Part shown: in pieces, positions 19,432 to 29,394 of the stretch
Layout of the letters: each line of letters begins with the position of its first letter
How positions within the stretch are numbered: position 1 is the stretch's first letter
NCBI GenBank assembly: GCA_003281715.1
Contig: QCBE01000007.1
Coordinates: 1 to 58,800, forward strand
From: Prochlorococcus sp. AG-347-B23
GTDB taxonomy: Bacteria > Cyanobacteriota > Cyanobacteriia > PCC-6307 > Cyanobiaceae
Length of the DNA: 58,800 nt
Reading direction: 5' to 3'
Program-made: the position numbers and the translations under genes
The notes under the pieces: generated by a model
What the model saw: only the letters and a program-made list of their open reading frames with translations
Database searches by the model: none
Told to the model about the DNA's origin: nothing

Positions 19432-21506
19432 AACGCCAGGCTGATGTTTTTATTAATAGAGAATTAAGTTGGATTGAATTTAATAAAAGAGTTCTCCTTA
19501 CTGGAATGGAAAAGGAGTACAAAATCCTAGACAAAGTAAAATTTTGTTCAATTTTTAGTAATAACCTAGATGAATTTTTTATGGTAAGAGTAGCTTCATT
19601 AAAGGCTCAAGTTGAAGCAGAAATTACTAAAAAAAGTATTGACGGACTTACCCCTAAAGAGCAATTAAAAAAAATCAATAATGAAATAAAGAAGTTAACT
19701 ATTCTCCAAGAAAACTATGTAAATAATGAATTAAAAAATGAATTAAAAGAAAAAGGTGTAATTTTAAAAAAATATAAGGACCTAAGTGATAATCAAAGAA
19801 ATTGGTGTAATAACTTCTTTACAACATCTATTTTCCCTTTATTAACTCCATTAGTTGTTGATCCGGCACATCCATTCCCTTTTATAAGTAATTTAAGTCT
19901 AAATTTAGCAGCTTTAATAAAGGATGAAGAGAATTCTAAAAATCAGTTTGTCAGAGTAAAAATACCAACAAAAAATATAACCCGATTTATAAGAATTCCC
20001 AATGAAATTACTCAACTTAGTGATGAAAGTTCTCACTATTTCATAAGTGTTGAAGATTTAATTGGGAATAATATAAATACTTTATTTAACGGAATGGAAT
20101 GTATAAATTACTCTTTTTTTAGAGTGACAAGAGATGCAGATTTAGAATTAAAAGAACTTGAAGCTGATGATCTACTTTTAGCTGTTGAACAAAGTTTGCA
20201 AAAAAGAAGATTAGGTGGAGACGTAGTTAGATTAGAAGTGGAGTCAGATATGCCAGAAAATATTCTAAAGTTACTTATTGAAAGTATCTCAATACAGAAA
20301 GAATATATATACTTTTGCAAAAGTTTATTAGGCCTAGACGATTTAAATCAGCTTACAAAAATTGATAGAGATGATTTAAAAGAAAATCTACTAATTGGAA
20401 AAACTCACCCAGAATTAAAACATTTAGATTTGCCTTCAAACAAAAACCCTAATTCTATTTTCAAGATACTTAGGAAAAAAAATATTCTGCTTCATCATCC
20501 CTATGACCTATTTAAAACTTCAGTTGAAGAATTTATAAACAGAGCAGCTGATGATCCACTTGTAATGGCTATAAAAATTACTTTATATCGAGTTTCCCAA
20601 GATTCCCCTATAATTGCAGCTTTAATGAGAGCTGCAGAGAATGGTAAAGAAGTAATGACTCTTGTTGAACTAAAAGCAAGATTTGATGAAGACAATAATA
20701 TTCAATGGGCCAAACAACTTGAACAAGCTGGCATTCATGTTGTATATGGAATCATCGGATTTAAAACACATACAAAAATTGCCTTAATAGTTAGAAAAGA
20801 GAAAGGACGCTTAAGGAATTATTTCCATATTGGAACAGGAAACTATAACTCTAATACTTCAAAGTTTTATACAGATTTAGGATTACTTTCAACGGATCCT
20901 GATATTGCATCTGATTTACTTGAGTTATTTAACTACTTATCTGGTTTCTCTAAACAAAAAAGTTATCAAAAGTTATTAGTTTCTCCCTCATCGATGCGAG
21001 AGAAATTTATATTTCTGATAAAGAGAGAAATTAAAAATGCAGAAGAAGGCAAAAAAGCCGAAATAATCGCAAAAATGAATTCTTTAGTAGACCCAGAAAT
21101 AATTAAACTGCTTTATTTAGCTTCAGACTCAGGTGTAAAAATTAGCCTCATCATAAGAGGTATTTGTTGCCTATATCCCCAAAGAAAAAATTTAAGTGAA
21201 AATATTAAAGTTATAAGCATTATTGGCCATTTTCTTGAACACTCAAGAATTTTTTGTTTTTGTAATAACGGGGATAATGAGGTTTTTATAGGGAGTGCAG
21301 ATTGGATGAGAAGAAATCTTGATAGAAGAATAGAAGCTGTTACTCCTATAGAGGATTATGAATTGAAATCTAAAATATACACGCTTTTGCAAACTTACAT
21401 TAAAGATAATTACTTTTCTTGGATAATGAAAGATGATGGTTCATATTCGAAATATGAATTAGATTCATCGCATAATCGTTCGCAAATTGACCTCATAGAA
21501 AAATAA
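19428..21506 (+). CDS. ppk: Polyphosphate kinase 1
   Basis: This 692-residue enzyme reversibly builds polyphosphate from ATP. It shows the N domain opening FINRELSWIEFNKRVL, then the two phospholipase-D-like catalytic domains. The autophosphorylated histidine is most likely His467 in YFHIGTGNYN, and the second conserved histidine is in GHFLEHSRIF near residue 604. The ELKARFDEDNNI motif precedes them. Length is normal for PPK1. It is coupled to the MFS gene upstream. Polyphosphate is a phosphate store, but nothing here shows its regulation, and no pho-box was recognised. Confidence 0.96.
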   Translation: MKRQADVFINRELSWIEFNKRVLLTGMEKEYKILDKVKFCSIFSNNLDEFFMVRVASLKAQVEAEITKKSIDGLTPKEQLKKINNEIKKLTILQENYVNNELKNELKEKGVILKKYKDLSDNQRNWCNNFFTTSIFPLLTPLVVDPAHPFPFISNLSLNLAALIKDEENSKNQFVRVKIPTKNITRFIRIPNEITQLSDESSHYFISVEDLIGNNINTLFNGMECINYSFFRVTRDADLELKELEADDLLLAVEQSLQKRRLGGDVVRLEVESDMPENILKLLIESISIQKEYIYFCKSLLGLDDLNQLTKIDRDDLKENLLIGKTHPELKHLDLPSNKNPNSIFKILRKKNILLHHPYDLFKTSVEEFINRAADDPLVMAIKITLYRVSQDSPIIAALMRAAENGKEVMTLVELKARFDEDNNIQWAKQLEQAGIHVVYGIIGFKTHTKIALIVRKEKGRLRNYFHIGTGNYNSNTSKFYTDLGLLSTDPDIASDLLELFNYLSGFSKQKSYQKLLVSPSSMREKFIFLIKREIKNAEEGKKAEIIAKMNSLVDPEIIKLLYLASDSGVKISLIIRGICCLYPQRKNLSENIKVISIIGHFLEHSRIFCFCNNGDNEVFIGSADWMRRNLDRRIEAVTPIEDYELKSKIYTLLQTYIKDNYFSWIMKDDGSYSKYELDSSHNRSQIDLIEK

Positions 21507-21712
21507 AATTAATATTGATTTTTACAACATTTATAAAAATACTTAATATTTTAAATTTTTTTTATTTTTTATAAAATCATCTCATATCAATCGATTTCAA
21601 GAAATAAGCTATAAAAAAAAAATTTTTGTCTTTAAAATTTCAACGTAAAAGTAGTTTTTATTTCAATTTCAGTGCTAGCTTTTTAAAAAATCCATTAATT
21701 TAGGAGGCCAGG
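21507..21712 (+). promoter_or_regulatory. 206 bp leader and promoter region of the sigma factor gene
   Basis: This unusually long spacer for the window is very AT-rich and ends in a strong Shine-Dalgarno AGGAGG (21702-21707). Most genes here have no visible Shine-Dalgarno. No specific promoter or hairpin could be settled on by eye. Confidence 0.4.
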
Positions 21713-21715
21713 GTG

Positions 21716-22735
21716 ATGGGGATCCCTCTGGAATCTGCGAAAAGCTCTTCAGATAATAATTTTGATGAGCCAAGATTACCAAACACTGCGGGCAAATCTC
21801 GCAAATCGAAATCCAGTCTTACGGCAAAACAAAGCCAAAAAAAATCTGGCAGACTCGCTTCAGATTCTATTGGCTATTACTTAAGTAGCATTGGAAGAGT
21901 ACCTCTTTTGACTCCAGCAGAGGAAATAGAGTTAGCTCATCATGTTCAGAACATGAAAAAGTTGCTACAAATTCCTGAAACTGATAGAACCCAACGAAAT
22001 CTTTATCAAATTAAGATTGGCAAAAGAGCAAGAGATAGAATGATGGCAGCTAATCTAAGGCTCGTTGTCTCAGTTGCAAAAAAATACCAAAACCAAGGGC
22101 TTGAATTATTAGATCTTGTCCAGGAAGGAGCTATTGGACTTGAAAGAGCCGTAGATAAATTTGATCCTGCTATGGGATATAAATTCTCAACTTATGCTTA
22201 CTGGTGGATTAGACAAGGAATGACAAGGGCAATTGATAATAGTGCTAGAACCATTCGTTTGCCTATTCACATAAGTGAAAAACTATCCAAAATGAGAAGA
22301 GTCTCAAGAGAATTATCACACAAATTTGGCAGGCAACCTACAAGATTAGAAATGGCAACTGAGATGGGAATTGATCAAAAAGATTTAGAAGATTTAATTT
22401 CTCAAAGTGCTCCTTGCGCCTCCCTAGATGCACATGCAAGAGGGGAAGAAGACAGAAGTACACTTGGTGAACTCATACCTGATCCAAACTGTGAGGAGCC
22501 TATGGAAGGTATGGATAGAACTATTCAAAAAGAGCATTTAGGAACTTGGCTTTCTCAATTAAATGAAAGAGAGCAAAAAATCATGAAGCTCAGATTTGGG
22601 CTAGATGGTGAAGAACCATTAACACTCGCAGAAATAGGAAGACAAATTAATGTTTCGCGAGAAAGAGTAAGGCAACTAGAAGCTAAAGCAATATTAAAGC
22701 TTCGAGTAATGACAACTCATCAAAAAGCAGCTTAA
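21716..22735 (+). CDS. RNA polymerase sigma-70 family factor, group 2 type
   Basis: This roughly 339-residue protein has the arrangement of primary-like sigma factors. Region 1.2 (SIGYYLSSIGRVPLLTPAEE), region 2 (NLRLVVSVAKKYQNQGLELL and YAYWWIRQGMTRAI for -10 recognition), region 3, and region 4 with the helix-turn-helix LAEIGRQINVSRERVRQLEA all follow in order. The short N-terminus without a long region 1.1 suggests a group 2 (type II) cyanobacterial sigma rather than the housekeeping RpoD. A GTG at 21713 precedes the ATG, but AGGAGG at 21702-21707 is better spaced (8 nt) from ATG 21716. Which promoters it reads is unknown. Confidence 0.93.
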   Translation: MGIPLESAKSSSDNNFDEPRLPNTAGKSRKSKSSLTAKQSQKKSGRLASDSIGYYLSSIGRVPLLTPAEEIELAHHVQNMKKLLQIPETDRTQRNLYQIKIGKRARDRMMAANLRLVVSVAKKYQNQGLELLDLVQEGAIGLERAVDKFDPAMGYKFSTYAYWWIRQGMTRAIDNSARTIRLPIHISEKLSKMRRVSRELSHKFGRQPTRLEMATEMGIDQKDLEDLISQSAPCASLDAHARGEEDRSTLGELIPDPNCEEPMEGMDRTIQKEHLGTWLSQLNEREQKIMKLRFGLDGEEPLTLAEIGRQINVSRERVRQLEAKAILKLRVMTTHQKAA

Positions 22736-22740
22736 CCAAA

Positions 22741-23382
22741 TTGATAAAATTTACTGTAATTTTATTATATTTATTTTTAATTTTTTTAATTTCAATAGTT
22801 TTTAAAAAATATAATGAAGACAACAAAGAAATAGTCAGAAAAATAATACATATTGGAGTAGGTCCTTTAATACCAATTGCTCAATTTTTAAAAATTAATC
22901 AAAACTTTGCTCTAATTTTTACGGGAATTGTTTCATTAATGGTTTTCAGCAATTACAACTATAAATTATTTCCAACAATTGAGGATGTTGAGAGAAAAAG
23001 TTATGGGACATTATTTTATTGTCTAAGTTTATTTATTTTGATTTATCTTTTTTGGGATAAAGATCCATATGCACTAATTAGTGGATTTTTCATAATGACT
23101 TTTGGTGATGGATTAGCTGGATTAATAGGAAAAAGCTTTAACTCAAAGAGTTGGATTTTTTTTGAACAAAAAAAATCTTTATATGGAACCATAACAATGT
23201 TTTTAACAAGTTTCATAGTAGTTTGCTCAATAGGATATTCTCAACAAAATAGTCTAAATTTAAATTATTTTACAATAGCTTTTATTGCGACTTTGCTCGA
23301 ACAATTTAGTATTCTAGGAATAGATAATTTCATTGTTCCAATCTCTTCAGCATTATTTTTTAATTTTTTAATAACTAGCTAA
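22741..23382 (+). CDS. Phytol/dolichol kinase-family membrane protein (slr1652/VTE5-like)
   Basis: This 213-residue polytopic membrane protein belongs to the family of CTP-dependent polyprenol/phytol kinases. Diagnostic pieces are RKIIHIGVGPL at about residues 35-45, FGDGLAGLIGK around 121-131 and KKSLYGTITMF around 143-153. In plants and cyanobacteria such enzymes phosphorylate phytol released from chlorophyll, feeding tocopherol or chlorophyll salvage, but the substrate is an inference. The start codon is TTG, 2 bp after the sigma gene stop. The 3' end overlaps convergent aroF by 8 bp. Confidence 0.78.
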   Translation: MIKFTVILLYLFLIFLISIVFKKYNEDNKEIVRKIIHIGVGPLIPIAQFLKINQNFALIFTGIVSLMVFSNYNYKLFPTIEDVERKSYGTLFYCLSLFILIYLFWDKDPYALISGFFIMTFGDGLAGLIGKSFNSKSWIFFEQKKSLYGTITMFLTSFIVVCSIGYSQQNSLNLNYFTIAFIATLLEQFSILGIDNFIVPISSALFFNFLITS

Positions 23383-24442
23383 GTGAATCGTATAAAATAG
23401 CGATTAATTCTTTTGTTGTTTCTATATCTATACATGCATCTGTAATGCTTCTGCCAAACTGGAGATCTTCTTTTTTTAAAAGTTTTTGATTTCCTCCCTT
23501 CAAATGACTTTCAAGCATAACTCCTAAAATATTTTTTTCACCATTACTAATTTGAGAAGCTACATTTTTTAGCACTTCTGACTGTTTTCGGAAATCTTTA
23601 TTGGAATTTCCATGACTACAATCAATCATAACTTTATGGGGAAGTTTACACTGCCTCAATTCTGCTGAAATTCTTTGTACATGATCACTTTCAAAATTTG
23701 GGCCTTTTGAACCGCCCCTTAAAACTATATGTCCATCTGGATTTCCTGTAGTATTAACTATAGAAGCCATTCCATTTTCATTTACACCTAAGAAGTGATG
23801 GGATTTTGAAGCTGACTGCATTGCATTAATTGCAGTAGTAAAAGAACCATCCGTTCCATTTTTAAAGCCTATAGGCATTGATAATCCTGACGCCATTTCT
23901 CTATGAGTTTGACTTTCTGTGGTCCGCGCACCTATGGCTGTCCAACTTATTAAATCGGCAATGTATTGAGGAACAATTGGATCTAGTAATTCTGTAGCAG
24001 AAGGTATGCCTCGAGTTGCTAAATATGAAAGCAAACTTCTTGCCCTTCTTAAACCAGTATTAATGTCATAAGAATCATCTAGATGAGGATCATTTATCAA
24101 TCCCTTCCAACCAATAGTTGTTCTTGGTTTTTCAAAATATACTCTCATAATTATTTCTAATTTATCGTTATACATTTCTCGGAATTTTTGAATATATTTT
24201 GAATATTCCTTTGCCGCCTCAAGATCATGAATTGAACATGGACCCACAATGACTAAAAGCTTCTGATTATTATGATGCAAAATATTTTGTATCGATCTTC
24301 TTGTTTTAGATACTGTATTAGCAGAGTCGTGATCTAAAGGTATATCATTATGTAATCTGCTTGGAGGTATTAATGGACGTGTTTCAAGAACATGTAAATC
24401 TGATGTCTTTTCTAAAGCTGAATTATTTGATGATGTCGTCAT
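23375..24442 (-). CDS. aroF: 3-deoxy-7-phosphoheptulonate (DAHP) synthase, class I
   Basis: This 355-residue enzyme condenses phosphoenolpyruvate and erythrose-4-phosphate in the first step of the shikimate pathway. It belongs to the AroF/AroG/AroH-like type: LVIVGPCSIHD near residue 65, PRTTIGWKGLINDP near 105, GARTTESQTHRE near 170, FKNGTDGSF near 190, and HIVLRGG followed by MIDCSHGNSNKD. The conserved Cys and His metal ligands are in these motifs. Which aromatic amino acid inhibits it cannot be told. aroE, a later pathway step, is about 8 kb away in the window. Confidence 0.94.
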   Translation of the reverse strand: MTTSSNNSALEKTSDLHVLETRPLIPPSRLHNDIPLDHDSANTVSKTRRSIQNILHHNNQKLLVIVGPCSIHDLEAAKEYSKYIQKFREMYNDKLEIIMRVYFEKPRTTIGWKGLINDPHLDDSYDINTGLRRARSLLSYLATRGIPSATELLDPIVPQYIADLISWTAIGARTTESQTHREMASGLSMPIGFKNGTDGSFTTAINAMQSASKSHHFLGVNENGMASIVNTTGNPDGHIVLRGGSKGPNFESDHVQRISAELRQCKLPHKVMIDCSHGNSNKDFRKQSEVLKNVASQISNGEKNILGVMLESHLKGGNQKLLKKEDLQFGRSITDACIDIETTKELIAILYDSLS

Positions 24443-24539
24443 TGATTAATTAAGAAGTTTGAATATTTAAAAAAGCATTTATGAATACTCTCCTTTTCAA
24501 TATTAAAAATAACAATAGATTAGGCATTAAACCTTACTA

Positions 24540-27113
24540 ATGAAGAATTTGGAAACATTGCTAAAAGATTATGCAGATCATGTAGCTGAAAGAGCTGCCA
24601 AAGGTATACCACCTTTACCTTTAAATGCTGAACAAACAAATTGTATTACAAAATTATTAGAACAAGATAGTACTTACGATTCACCTTATTTACTTGATTT
24701 ACTAATAAATAGAGTACCCCCAGGAGTTGATGAGGCTGCTTACGTAAAAGCAAGCTGGCTTTCGGCTATTGTTAATTCCGAAAAATATTGCAAATCAATT
24801 AATCCCGAAAAAGCAATTGAAATACTTGGAACAATGATAGGCGGATACAATGTAAATTCTTTGGTTGAAATCCTTAAAGGAGAAAATAGTTTACTCGCAA
24901 AAAAAGCGGCAGAAGTTTTAAAAAATATTATTCTTGTTTACGACTCGGCTAATGAAATTTATGAATTATCTCACAGTAATATTTATGCAAAAGAAGTTGT
25001 AAATAGTTGGGCAAATGCAGAATGGTTCATAAATAAAAAAGTTCTGGAGAAAGAGATTACTTGTTTAGTATTTAAAGTTGACGGTGAGACAAACACAGAC
25101 GACTTATCTCCAGCTGTACATGCAACAACACGCCCTGATATTCCAATGCATGCATTAGCTATGTTGGAATTTAAAAAACCTGATGGACTAAAGATTCTTG
25201 ATAATTTAAAAAAACAAAATTTACCAATAGCTTATGTTGGAGATGTTGTTGGAACAGGGAGTTCTAGAAAATCTGCTATTAATTCACTCATTTGGCATAT
25301 AGGAGAAGATATCGCTTTTGTTCCCAACAAAAAAACAGGTGGAATAATAATTGGCAGCAAAATAGCCCCAATTTTCTTCAATACTGCACAAGATTCAGGA
25401 GCTTTACCTATAGAAGCTGATGTATCTCAAATGAAAACAGGAGATGTTATTAAAATATATCCTTATAAAGGCATTATTAAAAAAATTACAAAAGATTCAA
25501 ATACTGAAGAATTAATAAGCAAATTCGAGTTGTATCCATCAACTCTTACTGATGAAATTCAAGCTGGAGGAAGAATAAATCTTATGATTGGAAGATCTCT
25601 TACGGACAAAATTAGAAACAAATTAGATTATCAACCAAGTGAAATATTTACTAGACCACAAAATCCAACCGAAAGTAATGCCGGCTTTACTCAAGCTCAA
25701 AAAATAGTGGGCAAAGCATGCGGTTTAGAGGGAGTAAGGCCAGGAATGACCTGTGAGCCAATTATGACCACAGTTGGAAGTCAAGATACTACTGGGCCAA
25801 TGACTAGAGATGAACTAAAAGAACTAGCTTGTTTAGGATTTACTGCAGATTTAGTGATGCAAAGTTTTTGTCATACAGCTGCTTATCCTAAACCAGTAGA
25901 TCTAGTTACCCATAAAGAATTACCTGATTTTATATCTCAAAGAGGTGGAGTAGCTCTTAAGCCTGGAGACGGCATAATTCATAGCTGGCTTAATAGAATG
26001 CTTCTCCCAGATACTGTTGGCACTGGCGGAGATAGTCATACTAGATTTCCTCTTGGCATTTCATTTCCTGGAGGCTCGGGCATTGTTGCCTTTGCCGCTG
26101 CAATAGGATCAATGCCATTAAATATGCCAGAATCTGTGCTGATTAAATTTAAGGGTGAATTATTACCAGGAATCACTCTTAGAGATTTAGTAAATGCAAT
26201 CCCTCTCTTCGCAATTAAAAAAGGACTCTTAACTGTTGAGAAAGCAAATAAGAAAAATATATTCAACGGGAAAATTATGGAAATTGAAGGATTACCAAAC
26301 CTAAAACTTGAACAGGCTTTTGAACTTACTGATGCTACTGCAGAACGCTCATGCGCTGGTAGCACAATACTTTTATCCCAAGAAACTGTTCAAGAATATT
26401 TAAAAAGCAATATTTGCTTGCTAGAAAAAATGATCGAGGGTAATTATGAAGATTCAAAATCGATTTCAAGAAGAATAAATGACATGAAAAATTGGTTAAA
26501 AAAACCATCATTAATTCAACCAGATTCAAACGCTCAGTATGAAGAAATCATTGAAATTGATTTAGCAAAAGTAACACAACCAATAGTTGCTTGCCCTAAT
26601 GATCCAGATAATGTAAAAGAAATCACTGATGTTGCAAATACAAATATTGACGAGGTTTTTATAGGTTCTTGCATGACAAATATTGGTCATTACAGAGCAG
26701 CTGCAAAAGTTCTTGAAGGAGTACAAAATTTAAAAGCTAAATTATGGATTTGTCCACCAACAAAGATGGATGAAGAAACTCTAAAAGCTGAAGGTTACTA
26801 TAAAATTTTTGAAGATTGTGGTGCAAGGTTAGAGTTACCCGGCTGTTCTTTATGTATGGGAAATCAAGCCAGAGTAGATGAAGGTTCCGTAGTATTTTCT
26901 ACTAGTACAAGAAATTTTGACAATAGACTTGGCAAGAATGCACAAGTCTTTTTAGGTAGCGCTGAATTAGCAGCAGTTTGCGCACTGCTTGGCAAAATAC
27001 CTGAAATAGAAGAATATCAGGATATTACTAAAAATAAAATTAATCCATATTCAGATGAACTTTATCGCTATCTTCAATTTGATGAAATACCCGATTTCAG
27101 CTTGACAAAGTAA
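24540..27113 (+). CDS. acnB: Aconitate hydratase B
   Basis: This 857-residue enzyme interconverts citrate and isocitrate in the TCA cycle. It has the AcnB layout: an N-terminal HEAT-like domain (about residues 1-155), then the swivelling domain (FKVDGETNTDDLSPA), then the Fe-S domains. Cluster cysteines are visible in GSCMTNIGHY and PGCSLCMGNQARV, and a substrate-binding GGDSHTRFPLGISFPGGSG segment is present. Length agrees with AcnB rather than AcnA. It stands alone in its direction after divergent aroF. Confidence 0.96.
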   Translation: MKNLETLLKDYADHVAERAAKGIPPLPLNAEQTNCITKLLEQDSTYDSPYLLDLLINRVPPGVDEAAYVKASWLSAIVNSEKYCKSINPEKAIEILGTMIGGYNVNSLVEILKGENSLLAKKAAEVLKNIILVYDSANEIYELSHSNIYAKEVVNSWANAEWFINKKVLEKEITCLVFKVDGETNTDDLSPAVHATTRPDIPMHALAMLEFKKPDGLKILDNLKKQNLPIAYVGDVVGTGSSRKSAINSLIWHIGEDIAFVPNKKTGGIIIGSKIAPIFFNTAQDSGALPIEADVSQMKTGDVIKIYPYKGIIKKITKDSNTEELISKFELYPSTLTDEIQAGGRINLMIGRSLTDKIRNKLDYQPSEIFTRPQNPTESNAGFTQAQKIVGKACGLEGVRPGMTCEPIMTTVGSQDTTGPMTRDELKELACLGFTADLVMQSFCHTAAYPKPVDLVTHKELPDFISQRGGVALKPGDGIIHSWLNRMLLPDTVGTGGDSHTRFPLGISFPGGSGIVAFAAAIGSMPLNMPESVLIKFKGELLPGITLRDLVNAIPLFAIKKGLLTVEKANKKNIFNGKIMEIEGLPNLKLEQAFELTDATAERSCAGSTILLSQETVQEYLKSNICLLEKMIEGNYEDSKSISRRINDMKNWLKKPSLIQPDSNAQYEEIIEIDLAKVTQPIVACPNDPDNVKEITDVANTNIDEVFIGSCMTNIGHYRAAAKVLEGVQNLKAKLWICPPTKMDEETLKAEGYYKIFEDCGARLELPGCSLCMGNQARVDEGSVVFSTSTRNFDNRLGKNAQVFLGSAELAAVCALLGKIPEIEEYQDITKNKINPYSDELYRYLQFDEIPDFSLTK

Positions 27114-27122
27114 TCATGGACT

Positions 27123-28481
27123 ATGCCAAACTTTATAAAAGATAATATTCAAAAGACAAGTAATAATTCTTCTCGTAGCATCAAAAAATTATTAAAACAA
27201 AGATCTCTAGTCGTTGCATTTTCGCTCTTATTAACGGGTCTTGGGGCTTCGATTACAAGCATATCTTTTAAAACTGGAATCTATTTTATTAATAATTGGA
27301 GATTAGCATTACTAGACCAATTCCCATCTATTGCGGTCTTACCTATTTTTGGAGCTCTAGGAGGAGCTATTGCAGGATACTTGATCAAAAATATAGCACC
27401 TGCCGCAAAAGGTTCAGGCGTTAGTCAAATCATGGGTTTCTTAAGACATAAAAAAGTTCCAATGAATTTAAAAGTAGGATTAGTAAAGCTCATATCAGGA
27501 ATTATTGCAATTGGTAGTGGATTCCCTTTGGGTCCAGAAGGTCCATCAGTTCAAATGGGAGGATCCGTAGCTTGGCAAATGGCCAAGTGGCTCAAAGCTC
27601 CTACAGCTTTCAGAAGAGTAATAGTAGCAGCAGGTGGTGGTGCCGGAATAGCTGCAGTATTTAGCGCTCCATTAGGAGGGTTTATCTATGCAATAGAGGA
27701 GTTATTAAACTCTGCTAGACCAGTAATTTTATTATTAGTAGTAATTACAACTTTTATTGCAGATTCATCTGCTGATATTATTCAAGCTTTAGGTTTAGAT
27801 CCTAAAGCAGGAGGCTTTGATTTTAACCTCGGATTTTTGATTCAAAAAGAATATGACCCATCAGTTTTTTTCTTACCTGTAGATTTTATTTACTTAGTCT
27901 TACTAGGAATAATTATTGGGATATTTGCAGAATTGTACAGCAGATATGTTTTGTTAATGCAAAATCTTGGGAAAAAGTGGTATAAAAATAAATTTGTTTT
28001 AAAAATGAGTATCTGTGGACTTATTTTAGGAAGTATCTATTCATGTTTACCCAGTACATTTCATAATTTAGATGAATTACAAAAAATAATAGCTGAACAA
28101 AGTACAAGTATTGGAATTGCTTTATTGGCAGTTTTAGTACTATTTATCACGACAGGTTTAGCTGCAGCATCCGGAGCTCCTGGAGGATTATTCTATCCAA
28201 TGCTTACTTTAGGAGGGTCAATCGGACTAATAATGGGGAGCTGGGTAGAAATTGCTACAGGACATGCACCAAGTACATACATTTTTGCGGGAATGGGAGC
28301 TTTCGTAGCAGGATGTTCGCGAACGCCAATAACAGCAATGTTTTTAGCTTTTGCTTTAACAAAAAATTTATTAATAATGAAACCTGTGTTAATCAGCTGC
28401 ATTGCCAGTTTCTTGGTAGCAAGAGCTTTTAATGAAGAATCAATTTATGAAAGACAAATACAAATAGAATTAGAAGACTAA
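27123..28481 (+). CDS. ClC-family chloride channel or H+/Cl- antiporter
   Basis: This 452-residue membrane protein has the ClC selectivity segments in order: GSGVSQIMG (the GSGIP site), GPEGPSVQMGG (the GREGP site) and GGLFYPMLTLGG (the GxFxP site). The gating glutamate in GPEGP is present, so proton-coupled exchange is possible. The second glutamate typical of H+ transfer was not located with certainty. No cytoplasmic CBS domains follow. It starts 9 bp after acnB and could be co-transcribed. It may help balance charge or pH, but this is inference. Confidence 0.9.
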   Translation: MPNFIKDNIQKTSNNSSRSIKKLLKQRSLVVAFSLLLTGLGASITSISFKTGIYFINNWRLALLDQFPSIAVLPIFGALGGAIAGYLIKNIAPAAKGSGVSQIMGFLRHKKVPMNLKVGLVKLISGIIAIGSGFPLGPEGPSVQMGGSVAWQMAKWLKAPTAFRRVIVAAGGGAGIAAVFSAPLGGFIYAIEELLNSARPVILLLVVITTFIADSSADIIQALGLDPKAGGFDFNLGFLIQKEYDPSVFFLPVDFIYLVLLGIIIGIFAELYSRYVLLMQNLGKKWYKNKFVLKMSICGLILGSIYSCLPSTFHNLDELQKIIAEQSTSIGIALLAVLVLFITTGLAAASGAPGGLFYPMLTLGGSIGLIMGSWVEIATGHAPSTYIFAGMGAFVAGCSRTPITAMFLAFALTKNLLIMKPVLISCIASFLVARAFNEESIYERQIQIELED

Positions 28482-28491
28482 GAAACTATCT

Positions 28492-29346
28492 TCAATCAAA
28501 AACAGCAGTTTTGCTGTTATAGACAAATATTTGATGATTTATATGTAATCTAACTGCTCTTGCTAAAGCTATTCTTTCAATATCTCTTCCTTTTCTAATC
28601 AAATCATCAACTTCATCCCTATGACTTACATTAACTGTACATTGCTCTATTATCGGGCCTTCATCAAGATCTTCTGTAACATAGTGAGCAGTAGCACCGA
28701 TTAATTTAACGCCTCTCTTCCAAGCTCGATGATATGGTTGCCCGCCCTTAAATGCAGGTAAGAAAGAATGATGAATATTTATTATTGAAGAAAACTTTTT
28801 TAAAAAAGAGTCACTCAAAATTTGCATATATTTGGCTAATACAACAAGATCAATGTCATATTCTTTTAATAAATTTAAAAATTGATCTTCAACAATAGAT
28901 TTATCAGTTTTAAAGGTATCAATATGGACAAATTTTGCATTAAAATCATTTGCAATATTTTCAAGATCAGAATGGTTTGAAATTATTAAAGGGACTTTCA
29001 TTTTGAGTTCTCCATTTCTTACTCGCCAAAGTAAATCAATCAAACAATGATTTTGTTTACTCACGAAAATAGCAACATTTGGAATTTCATCAGAATAATT
29101 AACGTCAAGTTTTCCATTTACTTCATCTGCAATTTTTTCAAATTCTTTATAAATTTCATCTCTATTAAAAAATTGATTGTTACTATTCCATTCAATTCGA
29201 CTAAGAAATAATCCTGCATCTTGATCTGTATGATGATCAGAATGTTTTATATTGCCACCGTAATTTGAAATCCAACTTGTAAGTAGACTTACAAGACCAG
29301 GACGATCGGGACAAACAATTTTGAATATAATTGAAGGATGTTCCAA
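28492..29346 (-). CDS. purU: Formyltetrahydrofolate deformylase
   Basis: This 284-residue enzyme hydrolyses 10-formyl-THF to formate and THF, adjusting the one-carbon pool. An N-terminal ACT domain (residues 1-85, beginning near FKIVCPDRPGLVSLLTSW) is followed by the formyltransferase domain with NIHHSFLPAFKGGQPYHRAW and HYVTEDLDEGPIIEQ, which contain the catalytic Asn, His and Asp. The ACT domain separates it from PurN. The final codons contain a hairpin followed by a T-run that may act as its terminator. It lies 10 bp from convergent ClC. Confidence 0.94.
   Translation of the reverse strand: MEHPSIIFKIVCPDRPGLVSLLTSWISNYGGNIKHSDHHTDQDAGLFLSRIEWNSNNQFFNRDEIYKEFEKIADEVNGKLDVNYSDEIPNVAIFVSKQNHCLIDLLWRVRNGELKMKVPLIISNHSDLENIANDFNAKFVHIDTFKTDKSIVEDQFLNLLKEYDIDLVVLAKYMQILSDSFLKKFSSIINIHHSFLPAFKGGQPYHRAWKRGVKLIGATAHYVTEDLDEGPIIEQCTVNVSHRDEVDDLIRKGRDIERIALARAVRLHINHQIFVYNSKTAVFD
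28496..28518 (-). terminator. Terminator-like hairpin inside the purU 3' coding end
   Basis: On the minus strand AACAGCA and TGCTGTT form a 7-bp stem with the 4-base loop AAAC, followed immediately by TTT. It encodes the last residues of PurU, so the hairpin lies inside the gene. The T-run is short, so the terminator role is tentative. Confidence 0.5.
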
Positions 29347-29394
29347 AAAATCTTTAACTATTAAGTCAAATAAGCAAGTATATCTAATATATCA

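Noticed and set aside
26036..26365. 109-aa minus-strand ORF
   Set aside because: It is antisense to acnB in its conserved substrate-binding region.
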